Shown: piece by piece, positions 1 through 6,505 of the stretch | Numbering within the stretch: the first letter of the stretch is position 1 | Layout of the letters: each line of letters starts with the position of its first letter | Origin: Oxalobacteraceae bacterium UBA6018 | GTDB taxonomy: Bacteria > Pseudomonadota > Gammaproteobacteria > Burkholderiales > Burkholderiaceae_D | Length of the DNA: 18,765 nt | Direction of reading: 5' to 3' | NCBI GenBank assembly: GCA_002428015.1 | Contig: DIZW01000102.1 | Span: 12,135-30,899 of the forward strand | Notes under the pieces: model-generated | What the model was told of the DNA's origin: nothing | The model's database searches: none | The model's input: only the letters and a program-made list of their open reading frames with translations | Program-made: the position numbers and the translations under genes

Positions 1-1327
1 TCAGCTCGTGCGCCAGCATGGACGAGATCTCGCCCATGGTGGCCAGGCGCGCGCTGGCGTTGAGCTTCTCCTGCTGCTGGCGCGCCAGTTCCTCGGCGTT
101 CTTGCGGTCGGAAATGTCGAGGATCGAGCCCATCCAGCCGGTGTGGCGGCCCTCGCTGTCGACCAGGGGCGCCTCGAAGATCAGCACCGGCAGGCGCTGC
201 CCGTCCGGGCGCAGGAAGATGGTCTCGAACTGGGGCGTGACGTGGCCGGCCAGCACGCCGGCGAAGCGCTGCTGGTACTCGGCCATCGCTTCGGGCGCCC
301 AGTAGGGCATCGGCGGCGCCTTGCCCACCAGCTCCTCGCGCGGCAATCCGACCATCTGGCAGAAGGCCGGGTTGACGTAGGTGACGCGGCCCTCCAGGTC
401 GCGCGCGCGCAGCCCGGTCACGAGCGAGTTCTCCATCGCCGTGCGAAACGCCATCTGCTGGCGCAGGGCGCCCTCGGCGGCCAGGCGGCGCGTGATGTGG
501 CGCCACAGGGCCAGCAGGCTCGCCAGCAGGCCCAGCGCCAGCGCGACGACCGAGCCCACCAGCAAATTGGGCAGCAGCCGCGGCGCGCTCTTGACGCTGT
601 CGGTGTACAGGGACATGTTGGCGCCGGGCAGGTCGAGCGCGCGCTTGTGGGTGTACACGCCGCGCCCGGGGCCGGCGGCGGCGCGCTGGGCCAGCAGATG
701 GTCGTCGCGGTCCACCAGCGAGATCGCGTTGTCCTGGGCGAACCACCAGGGCACGGTCTCGTCGAGCAGGCGTTGCAGGCTGTAGACGGCCACCAGGTCG
801 CCGCTGCGGCGCCCGTCGTGGTACAGCGGCAGGTGGTACTCGATCATGGCGTGTCCCCGCCGCGGGCCGTAGGGCTCGCTGTAGCGCCCGCGCTGGGTGC
901 CGCGCGTCATGTCGGCGGCCGTGCGTGCGCGCTGGGCCAGCGCGCCCAGGTCGCCCAGGTCGGCGCCGGTGGCGGCGATCACGCGGCCGTCGGCGTCGAG
1001 CCAGGCCAGCGCCGCCAGCTCGTGGGCGCTGCTGCGCAACTGGTCCAGGCGCGCAGGCACCTTGGCCGGGTCCAGCCCGGCCGCCAGGTCGCCGCGCAGG
1101 GCGCCCAGCGCGTCCTCGTCGCGCGACATTTCAAAGCGCACCGTCTGCTCCACCCACAGGGTGTCGGCGATCAGTTGTTCCTGGCGCTCGTTGCTTTCCA
1201 TCTGGCGCGACTGCCACGGCAGCCACAGCAGCACGGCGAGGAACAGCAGCACCAGCAGCAAGGGCAGCAGCCAGCGCCAGGGGCCGCCAAGCTGGATCGA
1301 ACGCACGTGGGAGACAGGTGATTTCAT
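1..1327 (-). CDS. dctS: DctS-type PAS sensor histidine kinase (3' part cut by window edge)
   Basis: Membrane sensor kinase of a two-component system, probably sensing C4-dicarboxylates and controlling the divergent TRAP transporter. The frame is open to the window edge; 442 residues are visible. A membrane segment at about residues 17-38 and a second at about 253-275 flank a periplasmic sensor region of about 215 residues. A PAS domain follows at about 293-405 (VTYVNPAFCQMVG, then WMGSILDISDRKNAEE). The H-box starts at about 427 (ARLATMGEISSMLAHEL), with the phospho-acceptor His440; the sequence ends two residues later, so the dimerisation remainder and ATPase domain lie outside. The PAS between the second membrane segment and the kinase fits DctS rather than DctB, which lacks it. 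ATG at 1325-1327 was chosen because a basic stretch and then the first hydrophobic segment follow; no strong ribosome site is visible. The partner regulator dctR is presumably beyond the left edge (inference). Confidence 0.85.
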   Translation of the reverse strand, partial: MKSPVSHVRSIQLGGPWRWLLPLLLVLLFLAVLLWLPWQSRQMESNERQEQLIADTLWVEQTVRFEMSRDEDALGALRGDLAAGLDPAKVPARLDQLRSSAHELAALAWLDADGRVIAATGADLGDLGALAQRARTAADMTRGTQRGRYSEPYGPRRGHAMIEYHLPLYHDGRRSGDLVAVYSLQRLLDETVPWWFAQDNAISLVDRDDHLLAQRAAAGPGRGVYTHKRALDLPGANMSLYTDSVKSAPRLLPNLLVGSVVALALGLLASLLALWRHITRRLAAEGALRQQMAFRTAMENSLVTGLRARDLEGRVTYVNPAFCQMVGLPREELVGKAPPMPYWAPEAMAEYQQRFAGVLAGHVTPQFETIFLRPDGQRLPVLIFEAPLVDSEGRHTGWMGSILDISDRKNAEELARQQQEKLNASARLATMGEISSMLAHEL

Positions 1328-1361
1328 GCAGTAAGTGTGGCGCTTTTCCAACATTTAGTGG

Positions 1362-1377
1362 TTGTGGTTATCCACAA
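1362..1377. promoter_or_regulatory. Inverted repeat containing a perfect DnaA-box 9-mer, in the dctS/dctP divergent region
   Basis: TTGTGG-TTAT-CCACAA: 6-bp perfect arms around a 4-nt spacer, about 35 bp upstream of dctS and 100 bp upstream of dctP. Its right half, TTATCCACA (1368-1376), equals the textbook DnaA box. The position suits an operator for the divergent genes (for example for the response regulator DctR) as well as DnaA binding. No second DnaA box was noticed nearby, so an origin is unlikely. The rest of the 150-bp divergent region shows a direct repeat GCCGTGCCG (1380-1388 and 1426-1434) around a weak -10-like CATATA. Confidence 0.4.
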
Positions 1378-1477
1378 TTGCCGTGCCGTCCGCGGCGCGG
1401 CAGACTCGGAACCAGCATATACGGGGCCGTGCCGCGCAGCCGGCCACACAACTAGACCTATCCATCAGGAGACAATC

Positions 1478-2476
1478 ATGGCAATCAAATCACACATCAA
1501 GGCACTCGTCGTCGCGCTGGCCGCGGCCGCCAGCATGAGCGCCTGGGCCGACGCGCCCATCGTCATCAAGTTCAGCCACGTGGTGGCCACCGACACGCCC
1601 AAGGGCCAGGCCGCCGAACGCTTCAAGCAGCTGGCCGAGAAAGCCACCAACGGCCGGGTCAAGGTGGAAATCTACCCGAACAGCCAATTGTACAAGGACA
1701 AGGAAGAGCTGGAAGCCCTGCAACTGGGCGCGGTGCAGATGTTGGCGCCCTCGCTGGCCAAGTTCGGCCCGCTCGGGGTGAAGGAATTCGAGGCCTTCGA
1801 CGTGCCCTACATCTTCCCGTCCAAGCAGGGCTTGTACAACGTCACCGAAGGCCCGGTGGGCAAGAGCCTGCTGCAAAAGCTCGAGCCGAAGGGCATCACC
1901 GGCCTGGCCTATTGGGACAATGGATTCAAGGAGATGTCGGCCAACCGTCCGCTGCACATGCCGGCCGACTTCAAGGGCCTGAAGATGCGCATCCAGGCGT
2001 CCAAGGTGCTGGACGCCCAGATGCGCGCGCTGGGCGCCAACCCGCAGGTGCTGGCCTTCTCCGAGGTGTACCAGGCCCTGCAGACCGGCGTGGTGGACGG
2101 CACCGAGAATCCGCCGTCGAACATGTACACGCAAAAGATGCACGAGGTGCAGAAGCACCTGACCCTGTCGAACCACGGCTATCTGGGCTACGCGGTGATC
2201 GTCAACAAGAAGTTCTGGGACGGCTTGCCGGCCGACATACGCGCCAGCCTGGAAAAAGCCATGCGCGAGGCGACTACCTTCGAGAAGGCCATCGCCCAGC
2301 GTGACAACGACATGGCGCTCGAGGCGATCAAGAAGAGCGGCAAGACCACCATCTACACGCTCAACCCGGCGGAACAGGCGGCCTGGCGCAAGGCCTTGCT
2401 GCCGGTGCAGAAGGACATGGAAGGGCGCATCGGCAAGGATGTGCTGGGCGCCATCTCCAAGGCCGCCAACCAGTAA
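1478..2476 (+). CDS. dctP: TRAP transporter periplasmic solute-binding protein DctP
   Basis: 332-residue extracytoplasmic binding protein that captures C4-dicarboxylates (malate, succinate, fumarate type) and delivers them to DctQM. It has a Sec signal peptide: basic MAIKSHIK, then a hydrophobic Ala-rich core, with cleavage likely after SAWA at about residue 23. The family core is clear: YWDNGFKEMSANRP, then GLKMRIQAS with the carboxylate-binding Arg at residue 171, then FSEVYQALQTGVVDGTENP. Length is normal for DctP. An upstream in-frame ATG at 1337 exists, but the start at 1478 is preferred because CAGGAGA lies 5 nt upstream and the signal peptide begins there. First gene of dctPQM; 109 bp with two hairpins separate it from dctQ. 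The exact ligand cannot be read from sequence. Confidence 0.95.
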   Translation: MAIKSHIKALVVALAAAASMSAWADAPIVIKFSHVVATDTPKGQAAERFKQLAEKATNGRVKVEIYPNSQLYKDKEELEALQLGAVQMLAPSLAKFGPLGVKEFEAFDVPYIFPSKQGLYNVTEGPVGKSLLQKLEPKGITGLAYWDNGFKEMSANRPLHMPADFKGLKMRIQASKVLDAQMRALGANPQVLAFSEVYQALQTGVVDGTENPPSNMYTQKMHEVQKHLTLSNHGYLGYAVIVNKKFWDGLPADIRASLEKAMREATTFEKAIAQRDNDMALEAIKKSGKTTIYTLNPAEQAAWRKALLPVQKDMEGRIGKDVLGAISKAANQ

Positions 2477-2483
2477 GCCGGTG

Positions 2484-2520
2484 TGGCGGCGCCGCCGCGG
2501 CATGCTGCCCGGCGCCGCCA
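2484..2520 (+). other. Intercistronic hairpin 1 downstream of dctP
   Basis: Perfect 10-bp arms TGGCGGCGCC / GGCGCCGCCA with a 17-nt loop, starting 8 nt after the dctP stop. No T-run follows, so it is not a standard intrinsic terminator. It is more likely a 3' stabiliser of the dctP message or a partial attenuator that keeps binding protein in excess over the permease. Confidence 0.55.
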
Positions 2521-2537
2521 GCCGGCCCCCGTTTGGT

Positions 2538-2565
2538 CCGCGCCGGGCGTCCCGCCCGGGCGCGG
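2538..2565 (+). other. Intercistronic hairpin 2 upstream of dctQ
   Basis: Left arm 2538-2549 (CCGCGCCGGGCG), loop TCC, right arm 2553-2565 (CGCCCGGGCGCGG): 12 base pairs with one bulged C and an almost minimal loop, so a very stable structure. It ends 20 nt before the dctQ ATG, close enough to affect ribosome loading; no clear Shine-Dalgarno precedes dctQ. Confidence 0.55.
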
Positions 2566-2585
2566 CCTCCTTCTGAAAGCCCCAC

Positions 2586-3155
2586 ATGAAAATCCTCGAT
2601 CACCTCGAAGAGTGGATCATCGCGTCCCTGATGGGCGCGGCGACCCTCGTCACCTTTTTGGCGGTGGTGCACCGCTACCTGTCCGGGCTGCCCATCCCCG
2701 GCGTCCAGGACGCGCTCATCCGGATCAATTCCAGCTGGGCGCAGGAACTGTGCATCTACATGTTCGTGTGGATGGCCAAGTTCGGCGCCGCCTACGGCGT
2801 GCGCACCGGCATCCACGTCGGCGTCGACGTGCTCATCAACCGCTTGAGCGAGCGCTGGCGCGCCAAGTGCGTCATGTTCGGCCTGCTCGCCGGCGCCGCC
2901 TTCACCGGCATCATCGGCACCCTGGGCGCGCGCTTCGTGCTGGCCATGTCGCACACCGGCCAGACCTCGTCCGACCTGGAACTGCCGATGTGGATCGTGT
3001 ACCTGGCCGTGCCGCTCGGCTCCTACCTGATGTGCTTCCGCTTCCTGCAAGTGCTGGTGCAATTCGTCAAGACCGGCCACCTGCCCAAGCATGACCACGC
3101 CCACGTCGAGGGTCTCGACGACGAGATCGCCGCCGCCAACGGAGGCGCCGCATGA
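2586..3155 (+). CDS. dctQ: TRAP transporter small permease DctQ
   Basis: 189-residue small membrane subunit of the tripartite C4-dicarboxylate transporter, with four predicted transmembrane segments (about residues 10-32, 50-72, 92-116, 134-160). The N-terminal LDHLEEWI and the central WAQELCIYMFVWMAKFGAAYGVRTGIHVGVDVL are DctQ hallmarks. It pairs with DctM to form the sodium-driven membrane complex. Its stop overlaps the dctM start as ATGA, indicating translational coupling. The C-terminal tail from about residue 167 is polar, with a His/Asp-containing stretch (KHDHAHVEGLDDE). The start lacks a good ribosome site and lies just after a stable hairpin. Confidence 0.93.
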   Translation: MKILDHLEEWIIASLMGAATLVTFLAVVHRYLSGLPIPGVQDALIRINSSWAQELCIYMFVWMAKFGAAYGVRTGIHVGVDVLINRLSERWRAKCVMFGLLAGAAFTGIIGTLGARFVLAMSHTGQTSSDLELPMWIVYLAVPLGSYLMCFRFLQVLVQFVKTGHLPKHDHAHVEGLDDEIAAANGGAA

Positions 3156-4432
3156 ACGCCCTGATCATCTTCGTACTGCTGATGGCGCTCATGCTCACCG
3201 GCATGCCCATCTCGATTTCGCTCGGCCTCACGGTCCTGACCTTCCTGTTCACCATGACCAGCGTGCCGATCGAATCGGTGGCGCTCAAACTGTTCACCGG
3301 CATTGAAAACTTCGAGATCATGGCGATCCCGTTCTTCATCCTGGCCGGCAACTTCCTCACCCATGGCGGGGTGGCCAGGCGCATGATCAACTTCGCCAGC
3401 TCCATGGTCGGCCACTGGCACGGCGGCCTGGCCCTGGCCGGGGTGCTGGCCTGCGCGCTGTTCGCCGCCGTGTCCGGCTCCAGCCCGGCCACGGTGGTGG
3501 CGATCGGTTCGATCATCCTGCCGGCCATGGTGCGCCAGGGCTACCCCAAGCGCTTCGGCGCCGGCGTGATCACCACCTCGGGCGCGCTCGGTATCCTGAT
3601 TCCGCCGTCGATCGTGATGGTGATGTACTCCGTCACCACCAACACCTCGGTCGGCGCGCTGTTCATGGCCGGCGTGGTGCCTGGCGTGCTGCTGGCCGTG
3701 CTGCTGGGCGTGACCACCTGGCTGCTGGCCAAGAAGCACGATTATCCGCGCATGCCGAAGGCGAGCTGGGGCGAGCGCTGGCAGGCGTTCCGGAAATGCG
3801 CCTGGGGCATGCTGCTGATCGTCATCGTGATGGGCGGCATCTACTCGGGCGCGTTCACGCCGACCGAGGCGGCCGCGATGGCGGCCGTGTACGCCTTCTT
3901 CATCGCCGTGTTCGTGTACAAGGACTTGAAGCTCAAGCAGGTCGGCAAGGTCCTGCTGGACTCGGCCGCGATGTCGGCGATGCTGCTCTACATCATCACC
4001 AACGCCGTGCTGTTCTCGTTCCTGATGACCAGCGAGAACATCCCGCAGGCGATGGCCGGCTGGATCACCGCCCTCGGCCTGGGCAAGGTGGCCTTCCTGC
4101 TGGTGGTCAACGTGCTGCTGCTGTTGGCCGGCAACGTGATGGAGCCGTCCTCGATCGTGTTGATCATGGCGCCCATCCTGTTCCCCGTGGCCGTCAGCCT
4201 GGGGATCAACCCGATCCACTTCGGCATCCTGATCGTGGTCAACATGGAGGTGGGGATGTGCCATCCGCCGGTCGGCCTGAACCTGTACGTGGCCTCGGGC
4301 GTGGCCAAGATGGGCATCTCGGAATTGACGGTGGCGGTGATGCCGTGGCTGTTGACGATGCTCGGTTTCCTGATGCTGATCACCTACGTACCACAAATTT
4401 CGCTGTGGCTGCCAAATTTAATTTATAACTGA
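3152..4432 (+). CDS. dctM: TRAP transporter large permease DctM
   Basis: 426-residue, strongly hydrophobic protein of about 12 transmembrane segments that forms the transport channel of the DctPQM uptake system. Family signatures include TGMPISISLGLTV near the N-terminus, the stretch ending IPFFILAGNFLTHGGVARRM, the segment AAVSGSSPATVVAIGSIILP with the conserved SGS, ALGILIPPSIVMVMYSV, and near the C-terminus MEVGMCHPPVGLNLYV. Length is typical. The start is fixed by GGAGG at 3141-3145, 6 nt upstream, and by the 4-nt overlap with dctQ. The stop overlaps a short AT palindrome (4430-4442); no intrinsic terminator is obvious immediately after it. Confidence 0.95.
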   Translation: MNALIIFVLLMALMLTGMPISISLGLTVLTFLFTMTSVPIESVALKLFTGIENFEIMAIPFFILAGNFLTHGGVARRMINFASSMVGHWHGGLALAGVLACALFAAVSGSSPATVVAIGSIILPAMVRQGYPKRFGAGVITTSGALGILIPPSIVMVMYSVTTNTSVGALFMAGVVPGVLLAVLLGVTTWLLAKKHDYPRMPKASWGERWQAFRKCAWGMLLIVIVMGGIYSGAFTPTEAAAMAAVYAFFIAVFVYKDLKLKQVGKVLLDSAAMSAMLLYIITNAVLFSFLMTSENIPQAMAGWITALGLGKVAFLLVVNVLLLLAGNVMEPSSIVLIMAPILFPVAVSLGINPIHFGILIVVNMEVGMCHPPVGLNLYVASGVAKMGISELTVAVMPWLLTMLGFLMLITYVPQISLWLPNLIYN

Positions 4433-4485
4433 AATAATTTCAATTCGCGTGCCAAAAAAGCCACAGTTTCCGATTTTAAATACGC

Positions 4486-4491
4486 TATGAT
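4486..4491 (+). promoter_or_regulatory. -10 box (TATGAT) for a candidate small RNA
   Basis: TATGAT matches TATAAT at five of six positions and follows an AT-rich stretch (4471-4482). No convincing -35 hexamer stands at 16-18 nt spacing, so the promoter would be activator-assisted or weak. A start 7 nt downstream falls on 4498, the first base of the 5' hairpin of the candidate RNA. Confidence 0.4.
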
Positions 4492-4497
4492 TGGCAC

Positions 4498-4688
4498 CTT
4501 TCCTGGCACCACAACAGTGCGCATGGAAAGACCAGACATGGAGTTTGGGGGAGCAGTAGCTATAAGAGCACGGTAGTCCATACCGGAGAACATCGAGGAG
4601 ACACGCGTTTTACAGATGCTGCTGGCACTGACCAAGCGGCCGGAAACGTGAACAAAATTTGGAACGCACCGCAAGGTGCGTTTTTTTT
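4498..4688 (+). ncRNA. Candidate GGA-rich small RNA (CsrA/Rsm-binding type) with its own terminator
   Basis: About 190 nt of non-coding sequence between dctM and ogt with RNA-gene layout. Hairpin A (4498-4530) pairs CTTTCC with GGAAAG, then TG with CA, then GCAC with GTGC around loop CACAACA: 12 pairs with two single-base bulges. Hairpin B (4532-4548) pairs CCAGAC with GTTTGG (one G-U) and presents AUGGA in a 5-nt loop, the classic CsrA/RsmA recognition layout. A small hairpin CGGTA/TACCG spans 4571-4585. GGA occurs seven times (4525, 4540, 4550, 4585, 4597, 4642, 4661). An intrinsic terminator closes it. Alternatives: a 5' leader/attenuator of ogt, or a 3'-UTR-derived RNA of dctM. No known Rfam family was recognised by eye. 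Confidence 0.5.
4663..4688 (+). terminator. Intrinsic terminator
   Basis: Perfect 8-bp stem AACGCACC / GGTGCGTT with a GCAA tetraloop (4671-4674), running straight into an uninterrupted T stretch to 4688. It ends transcription of the candidate sRNA and/or the dctPQM read-through, and isolates ogt from upstream. Confidence 0.9.
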
Positions 4689-4731
4689 CGTCCGTGCGCG
4701 CCCCGTGTCCGCGCGCTTTTTCGCGCCGCCC

Positions 4732-4760
4732 TTTGGTTTGCCGCCGCGACGCGCTACACT
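4732..4760 (+). promoter_or_regulatory. Candidate sigma-70 promoter of ogt
   Basis: TTTGGT (4732-4737), 17-nt spacer, TACACT (4755-4760). The predicted start at about 4767-4768 coincides with the ogt ATG, which would make a leaderless message; consistent with this, no Shine-Dalgarno precedes that ATG. Confidence 0.4.
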
Positions 4761-4767
4761 GCTGCCC

Positions 4768-5292
4768 ATGACACCTCAGCCAGGCAGCGACCTGTTTTCC
4801 GCCATCGTGGACGCGCCCTTCGGCGCCGTCGGCATCCGCACCGAAGCGGGGCGGGTGCGCGAACTGGTCTACCTGCCGCCCCAATTCAGTGAGATGGCCG
4901 CCACCGAGCCGGTGGCGCTGGAGGCGGCCGCCCAGGTGGCGCGCTACCTGGCCGACCCGGATTTTTCGTTCAGCTTGCCGCTGGCCGCGGCCGGGACGGC
5001 CTTCCAGCGGCGCGTGTGGGACGCCATTTCGGCCATTCCGCGCGGCAGCGTCCTGACCTACGGCCAGGTCGCCAAGCTGGTCGGCTCGGCGCCGCGCGCG
5101 GTGGGCCAGGCCTGCGGCGCCAACTGGTTCCCGCTGGTCATCCCCTGCCACCGCGTGACCGCCAGCGGCGGCCTGGGCGGGTTCTCCAATCACGCCGACG
5201 AAAACGGCTTCCACCTGTCGGTCAAGCGCTGGCTGCTGGCGCACGAAGGCGCGGCGAAAATTCCATGGCAGCAGAGCTCAATCTTCAGCTGA
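4768..5292 (+). CDS. ogt: Methylated-DNA--[protein]-cysteine S-methyltransferase (Ogt/MGMT)
   Basis: 174-residue suicide repair enzyme that takes the alkyl group from O6-alkylguanine (and O4-alkylthymine) in DNA onto its own cysteine. The catalytic domain runs from about residue 75: TAFQRRVWDAISAIPRGSVLTYGQVA, then the helix-turn-helix region SAPRAVGQACGANWFPLVIPCHRV, with acceptor Cys127 in the invariant PCHRV, then GGLGGFSNHADEN. Length fits the short Ogt form without an AdaA domain. The reading frame is open upstream, but ATG 4768 is preferred because the protein before it is composition-biased and lies over the terminator. The 3' end overlaps xerD by 28 bp in another frame, implying a two-gene operon. 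Confidence 0.93.
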   Translation: MTPQPGSDLFSAIVDAPFGAVGIRTEAGRVRELVYLPPQFSEMAATEPVALEAAAQVARYLADPDFSFSLPLAAAGTAFQRRVWDAISAIPRGSVLTYGQVAKLVGSAPRAVGQACGANWFPLVIPCHRVTASGGLGGFSNHADENGFHLSVKRWLLAHEGAAKIPWQQSSIFS

Positions 5293-6170
5293 TCGACACC
5301 TTCTGCGACGCCTTGTGGCTGGAGCAGGGCCTGGCGAAGAACTCGATCGACGCCTACCGGCGCGACATGGCGCTGTTCGCGCGCTGGCTCGCGGTGACGC
5401 GCCCCGAGCGCGCCGGCCTGCTGCAGGTCGAGGGGCACGACCTGGCCGGCTACTTCGGCGCGCGTCACGAGCAGACCAAGCCCAGCTCGGCCAACCGGCG
5501 CCTGTCCGTGCTCAAGCGCTTCTACCAGCTGGCGCTGCGCAACGGCCAGATCGCGGCCGACCCCTGCCTGCAGCTGGCCTCGGCCAAGCAGCCGCTGCGC
5601 TTCGTGCACACGCTCACCGAGGCCCAGGTCGAAGCCTTGCTCGACGCGCCCGACGTTGCCACCCCCCTCGGCCTGCGCGAACGCACCATGCTCGAACTGA
5701 TGTACGCCAGCGGGCTGCGGGTGTCGGAACTGGTCGAGCTCAAGCTGGGCGAACTGAGCATGAACGATGGCGTGCTGCGCGTGACCGGCAAGGGCAGCAA
5801 GACGCGCCTGGTGCCGTTCGGCCACGAGGCGCGCAACTGGATCGAGCGCTACCTGGGCGAGGCGCGCGCCGTGATCCTCAACGGCCAGGTCGACGACGCC
5901 CTGTTCGTCACCGCCCGCGGCGGCCCCATGACGCGCCAGATGTTCTGGGTGCTGATCAAGAAGCACGCGCTGCGCGCCGGCATCAGCGCGCCGCTCTCGC
6001 CGCACACCCTGCGCCACGCCTTCGCCACCCATCTGCTCAACCACGGCGCCGACCTGCGCGTGGTGCAATTACTGCTCGGACATTCCGATATTTCCACCAC
6101 CCAGATCTACACCCACGTGGCGCGCGAGCGCATGAAGCAGCTGCACGCGGCGCACCATCCGCGTGGTTAA
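5265..6170 (+). CDS. xerD: Tyrosine recombinase XerD
   Basis: 301-residue site-specific recombinase that acts with XerC at dif to resolve chromosome dimers at the septum. The N-terminal SAM-like DNA-binding domain (about 1-90) includes IDTFCDALWLEQGLAKNSI and the RRLSVLKRFYQ helix. The catalytic domain has the full set: Arg152 (ASGLRVSEL), Lys176 (TGKGSKTRLVP), His247 and Arg250 (HTLRHAFATH), His273 (LLGHSDIS) and nucleophile Tyr282 (TTQIYTH). Length and LGHSDISTTQIYTHVA match XerD rather than phage integrases. ATG 5265 lies inside the end of ogt. No dif site was recognised in the window, as expected since dif lies near the terminus. Confidence 0.94.
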   Translation: MAAELNLQLIDTFCDALWLEQGLAKNSIDAYRRDMALFARWLAVTRPERAGLLQVEGHDLAGYFGARHEQTKPSSANRRLSVLKRFYQLALRNGQIAADPCLQLASAKQPLRFVHTLTEAQVEALLDAPDVATPLGLRERTMLELMYASGLRVSELVELKLGELSMNDGVLRVTGKGSKTRLVPFGHEARNWIERYLGEARAVILNGQVDDALFVTARGGPMTRQMFWVLIKKHALRAGISAPLSPHTLRHAFATHLLNHGADLRVVQLLLGHSDISTTQIYTHVARERMKQLHAAHHPRG

Positions 6171-6246
6171 TTCAAATGCCGGAGGCATAACTGCGTCATA
6201 ATGCTGTAACACTATCCTTTTTCCGACCAACCCCACGAGGTGATTC

Positions 6247-6420
6247 ATGGCTAAAACTAATTTCCAATACGAAAAGCGACAGCGGGAATTAGAGAAGAAG
6301 AAAAAGGCGGATGAGAAGGCCCGTAAGAAGCTCGAGGCCAAGCATCAGCCGGGTGGCGAAGAGGCGCCCGACGAGGACGACGACAAACCGGCCGCGCCCG
6401 AAGAGCAGGCCCCGGCCTGA
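6247..6420 (+). CDS. Small highly charged conserved-type hypothetical protein (57 aa)
   Basis: ATG 6247 follows GAGGTGA at good spacing and opens a 58-codon frame ending TGA 6418-6420. The product starts MAKTNFQYEKRQRELEKKKK, continues with an Ala/Lys/Glu-rich basic helix to about residue 33, then switches sharply to an acidic Pro-rich tail (EEAPDEDDDKPAAPEEQAPA region). No membrane segment, cysteine or known domain is seen. The N-terminal half is likely a single amphipathic or coiled helix. Similar small MAKTNFQ(Y)EKRQ proteins are, from memory, widespread in Beta- and Gammaproteobacteria, with unknown function. It stands alone 76 bp after xerD and faces the efflux operon tail to tail. Nucleic-acid or ribosome association is only a guess from charge. 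Confidence 0.8.
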   Translation: MAKTNFQYEKRQRELEKKKKADEKARKKLEAKHQPGGEEAPDEDDDKPAAPEEQAPA

Positions 6421-6448
6421 GTGGCGCGCCCGCGCTGCTGCGCGGCCT

Positions 6449-6470
6449 GGCCGCTTAAGCTCAAGCGGCC
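6449..6470. terminator. Perfect stem-loop between convergent genes, possible bidirectional terminator
   Basis: GGCCGCTT-AAGCTC-AAGCGGCC: 8-bp perfect arms with a 6-nt loop, 28 bp after the small-protein stop and 36 bp beyond the stop of the convergent efflux gene. Neither side has a T-run, so termination would be factor-aided or the structure may simply protect 3' ends. Confidence 0.4.
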
Positions 6471-6505
6471 GTGCTTCACCCGGCCGGCGCCGCCAGGCCC
6501 GCGCC

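Noticed and set aside
1368..1376. Replication origin suggested by a perfect DnaA box
   Set aside because: A single box with no AT-rich unwinding region and no dnaA, dnaN or parAB nearby.
4430..4442. TGAAATAATTTCA palindrome as a terminator of dctM
   Set aside because: It is an all-AT short dyad overlapping the stop codon with no G/C stem or T-run; it cannot form a stable terminator.
4498..4688. 6S RNA, tmRNA, 4.5S RNA or RNase P RNA
   Set aside because: Length and hallmark sequences do not fit: no tmRNA tag frame or CCA end, no SRP GGAA/GCA loop arrangement, and no 6S open-bubble with long closing stem.
4423..5244. 273-residue minus-strand frame opposite ogt and the sRNA region
   Set aside because: It is antisense to a clear Ogt with an intact PCHRV site and shows no domain or plausible start context.
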